Source: Ornithinimicrobium pekingense DSM 21552
GTDB lineage: Bacteria; Actinomycetota; Actinomycetes; Actinomycetales; Dermatophilaceae
Assembly: GCF_000421185.1 (NCBI RefSeq)
Contig: NZ_ATWJ01000007.1
Coordinates: forward strand, 248,001 to 312,000
Direction: 5' to 3'
DNA length: 64,000 bases
The stretch's first letter is position 1; each line of letters begins with the position of its first letter. The notes under the pieces are model-generated. The model saw only the letters and a list, made by a program, of their open reading frames with translations, was not told the DNA's origin and searched no databases. Shown here piece by piece: positions 18,116-28,200 of this stretch. A program made the position numbers and the translations under genes.

Positions 18116-20050
18116 TTAAGGCGTTCTCGAGCGGGACCTCTTCCGGTTACAGGGCGGGCAGCCGACGTGTTGACGACGGATTCGCCCATTTATGGGCGCC
18201 TGCCAAACGGCGCCACAGTTCGAGCACAGCCACCAAGCCTTGGCGTTGCGTGCATTGGATACGTCCGCGGGAGTGAAAGGGCCGTTGAGGGCGGGATGCC
18301 ACTCGGCCGCGATGGCGGGGGACTTCTCGGCAAGAGAACCCCCTGGCCGCGGGCGCGGTGGGGTGATGGACGGCTCGCGCGGGGAGCGCCTTCCCACGAC
18401 CAGTTCGCTCCAAATGACCTGGGCCGCTGCGGTTTCCCTGGCCACGCCACCAGCGCGGTACAAGTCGAACTTCCGTCGCATCTCGGGCAGCGCGCCCCAC
18501 GCTGCGCGGGAGGCCGCTCCGCCGGAGTTTTCGGGAATGGCGACGATGAGGCTGATGAGCTTCGCGGTCACTGTACAGGCGGTGATGAAGACGTCCGGTC
18601 GTCGAGCATCGACCGCCACATCGGAGTCGCGGCAGGGCAGAGGGGTCTCACGGGCGCGACACACCAGCCACCCCGCTCCAGTAAGGTCGCGCAGTTTGCG
18701 GTCGTCCCGGTCGTTCGTTCTTCGGTGCCAGTGCGCACCGTCGTACTCCACGATGATCCCCAGCTCTGGGCTGGCCATATCAACGCTCCAGGTTTGTTCT
18801 CGACCGTTCACCGTAGTGTCACCGGTTAGTGACGCTGGGAAGGTGTGGCGCAACTCAAGGAGCAACTGAATCTCAGGACGAGAGCGCCGCCATCCAGCGG
18901 CGCAGGTTGGGCATCCAGTGCCGCCGCGGACGCGCGACGCGATGGTTGCCGTCCAGGTGTGTCCACGTTCGCATAGCCACGCGTATTTACGCTGAACACC
19001 CGTTGTCACCTGAGCCGGGGTGACGTCACCGTTCAAGTCGAAGTGCCACTCGGCGGCGACCGCTGGTGCGAGGGTCGCTAGGTCATTCCCATAGCCCACC
19101 TTCTGCCCTGTGCAATAAGGGCACGCGCGCCCTAATTGACACCGATTTGCAATGCGACTGCGGTAGGAGTGGCCGCGCGGGCAGGACCACCAGGCATACG
19201 CGCTGGAGGCGGGCATAACGTCATCGGGCGTTTGCGATCCGTTCTTGTCGGCGTCCCACTCGGCGGCGATGTCAGCTCGAAGCGTTCTCAATGACGTTTC
19301 GGGGGTGGCGAGACGGCCCGAGCAGTAGGGACAGCCAGCCCCGCCCTTGCCCACGCGTCCGGCTGGCGGGACGGACCACTCGTGCCCCCGATGGCACACC
19401 CACCAAGCACGTTTGTTGGACTGTGGGCGAACGTGGAGAGGGGTTATTTGGCCGTTTCTCGTTGCATGCCACTCTGCTGCAATGCCGGGATGAAGGTCGG
19501 CCAGCGAACCCCCTGGTTCAGGAGTGGCACGGCGCGAAGACTGAGCTTTGGCGGCGCACCTAGGGCAGCCGGATCCGAGCACGCTCCTACTCCTGATGCT
19601 TGCCTGCCACTGGTGACCATCGCCGCACCGCCACCACGCCTTGCGTTCGGAGCCCGCCACGACTGTGGGCGAACCAGCGTTGGCCTCGAGGTCCCATTGC
19701 TGGGCCAAGTCGGGGTGTAGCACGTCGAGGCGGTTAGTGAGGGACGGGCGCTTGCCAGCGCAGTACGGGCATCCGGACGTCGGTGATGTCGAGCGATATA
19801 CCGAGTTCGCCATCGCCTCCCATAAGTGATCCGGGCCGCGCGAACACTTCCACCGAAGGCGCTTGTTAGATCCCACTGGAACCGCGTGTGGCGGCAGTTC
19901 ATTGGTCGGGTCATACAGGTCGGCAAGTCGCTGCACGTCTGACACACGAGTGCCACCGCGCCGCGGCCTCGGTTCTCGTTTACGAATCGGCTGCTGCTGC
20001 AGCGCTGCGACATCATTCCTACTCATCCGCGCCATCTTCGGGCACAGCAC
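18116..20050 (-). CDS. Zinc-ribbon repeat protein with embedded Vsr/DUF559-like nuclease
   Basis: 644 residues. Five tandem repeats of 65-70 residues fill residues 40-380, each with W-x-C, G-H-x-W and a gCPyC pair (WKCSRGPDHLWEAM..GCPYC; WWRCGDGHQWQA..GCPRC; WWVCHRGHEWSV..GCPYC; WWSCPRGHSYRS..ACPYC; WLCERGHTWTA..GCPTC), matching the probable zinc-ribbon DUF4379. A nuclease of the Vsr/DUF559 fold follows: SVDMASPELGIIVEYDGAHWHR, then DDRKLRDLTGAGWLVCRARE (near residues 415-470). A sixth ribbon closes the protein (WWLCSNCGAVWQA..GCPPC). The start is uncertain; ATG 20026 is an alternative. It lies upstream of the ParC fusion on the same strand. Probably a DNA-targeting nuclease; substrate unknown. 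Confidence 0.75.
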   Translation of the reverse strand: MLCPKMARMSRNDVAALQQQPIRKREPRPRRGGTRVSDVQRLADLYDPTNELPPHAVPVGSNKRLRWKCSRGPDHLWEAMANSVYRSTSPTSGCPYCAGKRPSLTNRLDVLHPDLAQQWDLEANAGSPTVVAGSERKAWWRCGDGHQWQASIRSRSVLGSGCPRCAAKAQSSRRATPEPGGSLADLHPGIAAEWHATRNGQITPLHVRPQSNKRAWWVCHRGHEWSVPPAGRVGKGGAGCPYCSGRLATPETSLRTLRADIAAEWDADKNGSQTPDDVMPASSAYAWWSCPRGHSYRSRIANRCQLGRACPYCTGQKVGYGNDLATLAPAVAAEWHFDLNGDVTPAQVTTGVQRKYAWLCERGHTWTATIASRVRGGTGCPTCAAGWRRSRPEIQLLLELRHTFPASLTGDTTVNGREQTWSVDMASPELGIIVEYDGAHWHRRTNDRDDRKLRDLTGAGWLVCRARETPLPCRDSDVAVDARRPDVFITACTVTAKLISLIVAIPENSGGAASRAAWGALPEMRRKFDLYRAGGVARETAAAQVIWSELVVGRRSPREPSITPPRPRPGGSLAEKSPAIAAEWHPALNGPFTPADVSNARNAKAWWLCSNCGAVWQAPINGRIRRQHVGCPPCNRKRSRSRTP

Positions 20051-20412
20051 CGACAGACGCGTCTCCGGTCGCGTGGAAGTGTCGTTGCACCTTGATTCCT
20101 TCTGTCTGCACAGGCCGCCTCGGGCAGCGCAGGTTCGGCATACATGGGACGCTCTCTTCTCGCGGCTGCCCCATCAGCCCGGGGCGCATTCATCCCGATG
20201 ACGGCTTCGTCCGTCGAGTCCAACTCTCTTGCCGCTGCGCGCCTGTTTGTCAACGAGGACGGGCCTCGAACAGCCAGCGCGGACGTCGACCTGCGAATCG
20301 CCTCGGCTCGTTTCGCAACGCATGACGACGGCTGACAGTTCGCGTCGCTTGAGCTGCCTCGCGTCGGTACTCGCAGCAGTTGCGTGGCCTTCGAACGGTC
20401 CTACTGAGCGTT
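20051..20412 (-). other. Intergenic, no gene seen
   Basis: 362 bases between the zinc-ribbon nuclease gene and the toxin gene. Open frames on both strands lack motifs and ribosome sites. The promoter of the nuclease gene should lie here. Confidence 0.4.
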
Positions 20413-20826
20413 TCAGGCGAAAAACTTGACTCTCTGCGTGGGGTCGTGGGGGACATGGTTCACGCGGGCGTAGACGGGACGTCCTGTAGTCGAGATTTGC
20501 GCCGTGACTAGGTCAATAGCGGACAGATAAGCGGCAGTCAAGAAGCTCACCTGGCGGGGCCCCGAGAACGGCGGGTCACGGTGAGCTAGCCAGGACATGC
20601 AACTGGCGCGAATCTCCCGCTGCTCTTCCGCAACGCTCCATTGGTTGACGTCTTTCGTGATCAGGACGTCGACCTCTCCTCGGGCGGAAAGTTCGCGGAT
20701 CATCTTTGTGTCTACGGCGCCGGATAAGCCAGCGTCGTTACAGTGTTCAAACTCATGCTGCGGGAACATGAACTTCATCGCTGCACTGAAAGCGGGGGAG
20801 GTATTCTCATCGACGAAGAATTTCAT
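20413..20826 (-). CDS. PIN-like (DUF5615/VapC45-type) toxin
   Basis: 137 residues. It opens MKFFVDENTSPAFSAAMKF, the VDEN signature of DUF5615/Mut7-C-like PIN-fold RNases, and continues with GEVDVLITKDVNQW, where the TKD is the second acidic motif. The gene overlaps the upstream DUF433 gene by four bases (ATGA), the usual arrangement for antitoxin followed by toxin. Toxins of this class are predicted ribonucleases held in check by the cognate DUF433 protein. The C-terminal 40 residues are poorly conserved in my memory of the family. Confidence 0.75.
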   Translation of the reverse strand: MKFFVDENTSPAFSAAMKFMFPQHEFEHCNDAGLSGAVDTKMIRELSARGEVDVLITKDVNQWSVAEEQREIRASCMSWLAHRDPPFSGPRQVSFLTAAYLSAIDLVTAQISTTGRPVYARVNHVPHDPTQRVKFFA

Positions 20827-21353
20827 GATGCTGCCCCTACCCGCATGGTGAGCTCGACGGCGCCTCGCGCCGCTTCATCGCTAACGCCTGGGTAGAAGTG
20901 GTGCAGCAGGGCAAAGTTCGTTTCTTCGTTGCCGATGAAGCCGGAAATGGTGTCATACGCTATCCGCGTGCCCTCAATGGTTGGCCAGCCTCCCATTCGC
21001 TTGAGTTCCACCTGGATTCCGCGGGTGGGGCGCTGGAATGGCACCACCGGCTTGCCATTTCTAGTCACAAAGGATTCAAACACGTCCTGGAGTGAGAAGT
21101 TCATGATCTGGGACCCTGGCCGCTTCGTCAGATCGATGGCAGCCTCGTCGCCAGCGTTCAGCAGCGCTATCAAGTGTCCATCGGTCACAAATCGATACTC
21201 TGATGGATGATCGTTGAAATCCATGTCGCGTAGCGACTCTTGGCTCTTGCGAATCCGCTGGATCGAGACGCTACCGATGGAGCGCAGCTTGACGAACGTT
21301 CGTGCGGCGACTAGATCCCTATATGAGTACGTGATTGGTCGCTCAGCCGACAC
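20823..21353 (-). CDS. DUF433 antitoxin with MerR-like N-terminal part
   Basis: 176 residues from GTG 21353. Residues 8-45 (ITYSYRDLVAARTFVKLRSI, then SIQRIRKSQESLRDM) match the second half of a MerR-like DNA-binding domain. Residues 115-160 are the DUF433 module (GGWPTIEGTRIAYDTISGFI), which binds the PIN-like toxin. Family members usually have about 30 more residues holding the first recognition helix. Here an in-frame stop lies seven codons upstream, so the N-terminus is shortened or shifted. Autoregulation may therefore be impaired, while toxin binding may be intact. Confidence 0.7.
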   Translation of the reverse strand: MSAERPITYSYRDLVAARTFVKLRSIGSVSIQRIRKSQESLRDMDFNDHPSEYRFVTDGHLIALLNAGDEAAIDLTKRPGSQIMNFSLQDVFESFVTRNGKPVVPFQRPTRGIQVELKRMGGWPTIEGTRIAYDTISGFIGNEETNFALLHHFYPGVSDEAARGAVELTMRVGAAS

Positions 21354-22214
21354 CTCAGGTACGAGGAGCCCCTATGCGCCACCGGTGGAGTTGGCTTATG
21401 GAGGCACCGGTCAGGACCGACGCGAGTGGTACCGGGTACACCACACCACCTCACCTCCCTGTGTGGACACACGCGTGATCCCACAGGCAAGACCGCCACC
21501 CCCTGCAGCATCTATGCGGCGTTTCGTGCGTACATCCTTCGCACCCACATCGGCGTACCTGCCAGGTGGTGATACGACTACTTTCTCTTGACGTTACGCT
21601 GACTCCTCAATCAGCGTAGAAGCAGCTCTGCACGACGCGCTTTGTCCCGCCTGGTGCAAGTGGGGGCAAATGCGTAGGCTCGAAGGTTTGGATCCCAACG
21701 GGCTCGCGAGAATGTGCTGGCGTCCTCAAGGTCGCTTATCGGCCGCGCGCCACCGCGAAAGTATCCACCGCACCCGGGGGGGGGGGGGGGGGGGGGATAA
21801 CTTGTGGCTTGTGCCCCCAACGAGTCTTATGTGAAACGCGCGCGTGAGCAGGAGCGCGCCCGCCGACTGTGGACGGATGCCCCACTCCCGCCGCCGTCAT
21901 GCGCCGTCCGCGTTCAGGTTCACGAGGCACAGGTTGGCCCCGTGCACCAATCTTGCGCACAGCGACCACGGCTACCAGGCTTCTGGCACCTGAGCCGCCG
22001 CACCTCAACCTGGGGTGGTTGGGGGGCGTCGAGGTCCTTTCCCGCTTTGGCATCGACTACGACCGGCTCAACTCTGCCACGCCAGCGAGCCCGTCGCGGG
22101 GCGCTCAGGGGCTAGTGCAGTTCCATGGTCCTCTCGGGGTTCTGCCCCGGCACTGACTAGGGTGAGTGCCGATGAGAATGTCGGAGTGGAGTCACCTGTG
22201 GCAGATCCGGGCAC
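21354..22214 (+). other. Long intergenic region with G-tract, no convincing gene
   Basis: 861 bases. Short frames exist on both strands around the G-run (for example LLAPEPPHLNLGWLGGVEVL on plus near 22,000 and DLEDASTFSRARWDPNLRAY on minus near 21,700). These look somewhat protein-like but have no complete start-to-stop structure; they may be remnants split at the homopolymer. TAGGGT at 22158-22163 is a plausible -10 hexamer for the large downstream gene. Confidence 0.4.
21776..21796 (+). repeat. 21-base G homopolymer
   Basis: An uninterrupted run of 21 G on the plus strand (C on minus), about 420 bases upstream of the giant NTPase gene. Such runs are slippage-prone and could form a G-quadruplex. 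They are also a classic sequencing-error site, so the exact length should not be trusted. Confidence 0.8.
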
Positions 22215-25200
22215 ATGAGTGAACTGAAGTACGCCCACGCGGGTTACAGCTACCAGGATCTTATGGGTGCCGTCGCGGCTGTGGACGTGATCCTCGGCGA
22301 CGCGGTCCGGGTCTACTGCGACACCCTCCTCGGTGGTGTTCATGACAGGTTCGACGATCTCACTGTTGAGTGGGCCGACGGCCGCTGGACTCGACGCCAA
22401 ATCAAGTACCAAGCCCAGCCCACGCCGCTCGACATCGACACGTTCGTGCGCGGCACACGCAAGCTGTTGCTGAGCGAGGTCTTCAGGAGCATGCGTTCGG
22501 ACGCGGCGCTGCACTCGCAACGGGCCGGACAGAGTTCCTATACGGTCTACCTGCGCGACGCTGATGCTATTGACGGGGTGCTCACTCGAGTACTGCTGCC
22601 GGCCGACCCGGATCCTGGGCCGTCAATTGTCGGGACCTCTACGGCCCGATACCGTTTTGACGCCAAAGCGTTGTGGCAGGGCGTTCACCGGGAGGGAGCG
22701 GGCAGGAGAAGGGCGGGCGATGCATGGGAGTTCCTGCGGCAGACCGGCGGTGAGGGCGACGGAAGTTGTGTGGGACAGGCTGATGACGCCGAACGACTGA
22801 CGTTCACCCAAGACGAGCTCCAGGAGCTGTGCGCCCGCTTGGTCGTTGAGGTCAATGCTCCCGCCATGTCCAGCGATTTCTCCGCTCCTGGAGCCCTAGA
22901 GCAACTCTTGCTCGCACGCCTGAGGGAGGAAGTGGGCGTCGGGCAATACCCCAACGAGAACCGGCGGCCAGAGGATGTCGCTGCCGCGCTCGTGGCGGTA
23001 GCTGGGAGGGCGCGACACACCCACGAGCCGCTGGTCCGTCCCGCGCTTCTTCGGGCCATCGCCCTACGCACGGACTTTGGCAGCGTCAGCCGCAGGAGTC
23101 CAGTCGTTCCAGACCAGCAGGTCAGTCGACTCGCGGCCGTGCAAAATCTGCGAACTGCCGCCGCCAGTGCCGCCGCGGACGGCGGCTTTCTGGTGGCGGA
23201 GGCGCCGCCTGGGCAGGGCAAGTCCTGGGTCGCAGATCAGCTGCGCTCGTCTTTGACCGCGGATGATTGGACTGTCGCTGAACACTTCTGCTTTCTCAAC
23301 GACTCCGAGGAGGAGCGAGACGACAGGGTGGCCTCTGAGCGCGTGTTTGGCTCGTTGGCGGAGCGGATTGCCGCCGAATATCCCGCGATCGCGATGGCAC
23401 AGCGGCCCATCTTCAGCGCCGACGAGCAGACGCTCATGCGGCTCGTGGAGAAGGTAGTGGGCGTCAGCAACGGGCCGGTCGCCCTAATTATCGACGGGCT
23501 TGACCACGTCACTCGGGTGCGAGCAAGTAGACCCGGAGCGGTGTCACCGTCCGCAGCCATGGCATCCCAGATCGCGGCGCTGGAGCCGATAAAGGGCTGC
23601 GTGATCATCGTCCTGAGTCAGCCCGGAGACCATCTTCAACCGCTCCGTGAGGCTGGTGCCACGACCGTGCAGGTTCCGCCAATGGGCCGCGCTGAGATCG
23701 CGACCTTGTTGGGACGCCTTGGCCTGAACGCAGACGAGCTTGCTGATGATCCTGAGGACGTGGTCGATGCCGTCTTTGGGCGCTCGGCCGGCAATCCCCT
23801 CTATGCGACCTACCTGTGTCGCGAGCTCCAGCGCGAAGACCGGGCTGATCTCCTCCTGACGTCCGGGTCAGCAGGTGAGGTTCTCTCCTCGATCCCGGCC
23901 TACGACGGCGACCTGGAGCACTATTACCGGCACCTGGCAGCGCTGTTGGACACTGCGGGCCAGGCTGCGGCCGACACCCTCACCGTGGTGGACTTCCCGC
24001 TCACCGTCGAGGAGCTGAAGGCGATCCAGCCAGGTGAGGGGCACCGTGTCGCAGCGGCGGTGCGCGTGTTGGAACCCGTCTTGAGGCAGTCGCCACGAGG
24101 TCTGGCGATCTACCACGAGTCGTTCGGGAGGTATCTGCGTCGAGAGTTAGAGGCCGAGCCCGAAGCGCTGGCAGCGCGTCTTGGAGCTGTCATCACTTGG
24201 CTTAGGGACCTAGGTCTTTTCCGTGACACGCGTGCATTCAGATCCCTCCTGCCGCTGCTGGCCACTGCGGGACGCAACCAGGAGGTGCTGGCCCTTGTCG
24301 ATCGGTCCTTCGCGGCCGTCGCCGTGGGGGCAGGGTTTCCCCCATCGGCCATCGCGGCCAATCTCGCCGTCGGGGTGCGCTGCGCCCAGCGCGAAGGAGA
24401 CTGGGCCGCCGTAGCACGGTGCTTGGAGCTCATGCGCGGCGTCGAGACGTACGAACAGGAGCGGCTCAGCGATCTAGACACCCGCTTCACCGAAGTGCGG
24501 ATCGCTCTATTCGGCGGTGAGCAAGTCGCGGAACGGATGCTGCAGGAAGGGCTGGTGACGATGCCACCCGAAGCAGGCGTCCTGCTTTGCGCTGAACTCG
24601 ATCGGGAAGGCTTCGTAGCGCCGTGGCGCCCTTATCTGGAGGCGTGGCGCGACGAGCACAGCGGCAATGGTCAAAGAGGCGAGGATCCTGAGGAGCATGT
24701 GGTCGAGGCGGTGCTGCGCGGGCAGTTCCGGCTGCTGCAGGTCGAAGGCGCACCGGTCCAGATGACCCAGAGCCGGTCTGAAACTGGAACCCACATGTCA
24801 GCCGAGCAAACGGCGGCTGCCACATCCGAGAGCATCAGGCCGTCCGGAGTCGGGCAGTCGCCGGGTGACGAGTTTGACGGGCACCCTGACATCGAACAGG
24901 GCAAGGGAGAAGAACCTCTGCCCGAGGACCCTCACGAGCGACTGCTGACTATCGCACGTGGCTGGTGCGACCGAACAGGGACCCTGTCCTCTCACCGCAT
25001 CGTCGTAAGCACCATCGCAGACACACTGGGCCTTGAGACAGGCGCGCAAATGGCTGCTCGCGTGCGTGATTCCGGGGCCTATTGCCTCGCCGTGGCTGAA
25101 GAGATGGTTCAAAATGGCGTCGACGACCTGGCGCCCCATGGTTCAGTCGGCCGGTGGGCCACCCAAGCGCAGGCAGCCGGTGTTCCGGTGGGACAGGTGC

Positions 25201-28200
25201 ACCGACTGAGGGATCTCGGAGCGGAGCAGACTGCGCCAAGCGGTGACCGCACGGCCAGCGACCATACAAGAGGTGGGTGGGAGGCGGATGCGCTGTCCTC
25301 GGCCATCGACGCAGCCACAGCGGCTTTGGATCGACACAGTCCCATTGCCGTCGCTGCCATGCTAGATGCAATTGAGGCATGCCGGCTGCGGCCGGTCGCG
25401 CTGGACGCGATAGTGGCCGCACTAAGTGGTGAAGGTTGGTACCGCTGCTGGCTTCGTTTCTGCGTCAACCTAGTCCGTGCTGAAGCAGCGCCGCCCGAGG
25501 ATGCTAGTGCCACGGCGATGGCCGCACTGGAAGACTTGAAGTTCGATGCCCGTCCCTTTGCAGGGACGCCGCGGGCAGTGGACCTGTATTTCGAGATGGA
25601 CCTAATCTGGGACACCATCGATCGCGCGGTTCGACTGCTCGACGCCGAGGACTGGCCCCGGGCAATTGAACTCCTCCTCGAGGTGGGGGAGGGGGTCACT
25701 CGCTCATTGCGAGGCGAGATGGGGGTCCCACTGCCACCGGACCGGACACTGACACTGGCGCTTCGGACTGCTCCTGATGAACAATTGGACTTCTTAAGTG
25801 ACTTGATAGACGCCGAGATCGAGCGGTCGGACGGTCGCTTCTATAGCGACATCGCCGAGTTCCATCTTCTCAAGGCGTTGTGCCAGGTGAGGCTGGCCAC
25901 AGTTGGTGAACTGACGTCTGGCGACACGTATTCGAATGATTACGTGCGCACCGACGTCCTTGCCGTCAGCCGCGGCGCTAGTGAACGCGCGATAGCGTCT
26001 TGGACCATGGCCAGTCGCATGCTGCTTGGCTACGGTTTCCATAAGGACCTCACGATCTACGAAGTGCTCGACCCGCTGCGGTCCCTCAACCTGCTGGACC
26101 CCGACCGGGGGTTGAAGCGCATGGTGACGGCGCAGGGCCTGGCGTATAAGGCACGTGCTCATACCGACGGCAAGGAGACTCGACATGCGCCGACCCAATG
26201 GTGGCGAATGTTGGCAGCCACTGATCCCGTGGCTCACGCTCAGTTCTCAACGGAACTGGGGCTCAATACACGGGGCCGTCGCACCCAGGCGGAGCACATG
26301 CGCCACGATCTTTGGTCCGAGCACGCTGACGACGCGGACCCAGTCATGGCGGCGGTGTTGGCAGCCACGCTCAGCGACGCGCCGCGGATGTCGACCTACG
26401 GCCGGATGGTGCAGCGTCTGTCGGTCGACGGGCAGGGGGAGGGCGGGATCCTCCAGCGCGCGCTCACCCGAGGCGATGAGGTAGCCCAGGCGGGCACCGG
26501 CGACGGCAGCGAGTTTGCCGAAGAGGCAGCGGCGCTGTTGCAAATGAACGAGGTCGCTGCGCACCACAATCTGCGACAGGTCACCGTAGTCGCATCCGTC
26601 TCTGATGCTGAAACGCCCACTGGCTATGGTCCTCACGATCAGGGAAGCGAACTGAGCGGCAACAGCGATGTGGCCGACATGACCAGCGCGCGACAGGAGC
26701 AGGAACGGGAACGGGGCAGAGCCGAACTTGAAGTTGTCACGCAGCTCGCGCGAACGGCGCCGCCGGGGGGACATGGCGTAGCAGCTTTGGCAAGGGCGTG
26801 GCGGCGAGGAGCCTCAAGAGTCGGGCAACAAGCGACCCGGCAGGCTCTGGTGGAGGCCTACGCGGTCGCCCTGATCGAGCGGCTGGGTCCATTGATTGCA
26901 GCCGGGCAAGACGCAGAGGTCGCAAGGACATTGGAGTCGCTCTCGGAGATCCCGGGCTTCAATGATGAGCATCTCCTTCTCGCGCGCATCGGGGAGCTTC
27001 TTTCAGAAGCAGGCGGGGCGCTGGAGCGGGAGGAGGGGACGGCGACCGCTGGCGGCCGCACCCACATCGCGCTCGCTGCACGTGCCTTCGCCCTTGCCTG
27101 GACGCAGGCAAGAGGTGACGGCGGGTGGCTGGCATTCGGTGGGAGGCAACACATGACCTTGCTGGCGCGCGCGACGACCCTGGCACCCGAAGTGGCAGCC
27201 GAAGCAGTCGGAATCGGCATCGAGCGCCGCCTGGTTGGCCCCGGTAATCAGACGATGGGCATCACCAAGGCACTCATCGAGGCTTGTGCTGCCCAGGCCC
27301 TCACGGTGCCGGGTGCACCCTCCTCGGCGGACCTGGCGTTCAACGTCTGGGATGAAGCAGCCGCGGTCATTGCGGACCGCCTGCCTGCGCTTCCCGGGGA
27401 CGAAAAGTTGCCCGCTTACGGCGGTATACGCCTCGATCCGCCGCTGGTCGACCCCCGGCTGTCTGCTGTCGACTACGCCTTTGCTGTGTCCTCTTTCGCA
27501 GGCCTGTCCCACCCAGGGAGGGAGAACCTGCGCCGCACACTCATAGCCCTCGACGACTTGGCGCACCTGAGACCCAGGCTGTTCACTCACGCCCTCCCTG
27601 TCGCCCTGCGCTCGATGACAGGGGCTGTGCTGCCGCATCTGCTGCTGTCCATGGTCGAGCGCGTGGCAACGGAGGACCCGTCGATCCTCAGTGCGGCGGG
27701 AGAGGAACTGCGAAGCCTCCTCGCCTCGCAGTACCTCGTCGTCCGCGCACTCGCACGGAAGCTTTTGAGGCTGCTTCCCGGCGAGGTCCCGCCCCTCGCG
27801 TCCTCCGACCTGGATGCGTTCCCCGTGCCACAGCAAACGGGAGGCGCGGCCGACAAACGCCTCGGGCTCGCCGCAAGCCTTTTGCGGGAAGCCCCCTATC
27901 GTGCATCGGTTATCCACAGCCAGCTGGACGGGTTTATCGGGGCGGTGGTGGAACTTATCGCACGGTCCCTCGATGATGACCAGTTTGACATAGCGCTGCG
28001 CGAAAGCGTCCGCGATATGAGCGCCGACCGGGGATGGCCGGACGCCATTCTGCTCAGCAATCATGTGGCAGAGGAGTCGCTGCAGAAGGCCGCAGGCGCC
28101 TGCCGGGCCGTGTGCGAGCTCAGGGGTTACCCGGTGACTGATCCCGCCGAATGGGAGGATGACCTTGCCGAACTGCTGCGGTTGTCAACCCTGCCCTTGA

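Noticed and set aside
21804-22156. Plus-strand frames after the G-run as a gene
   Set aside because: No ribosome site, no motif, and the 5' end would begin in the homopolymer.
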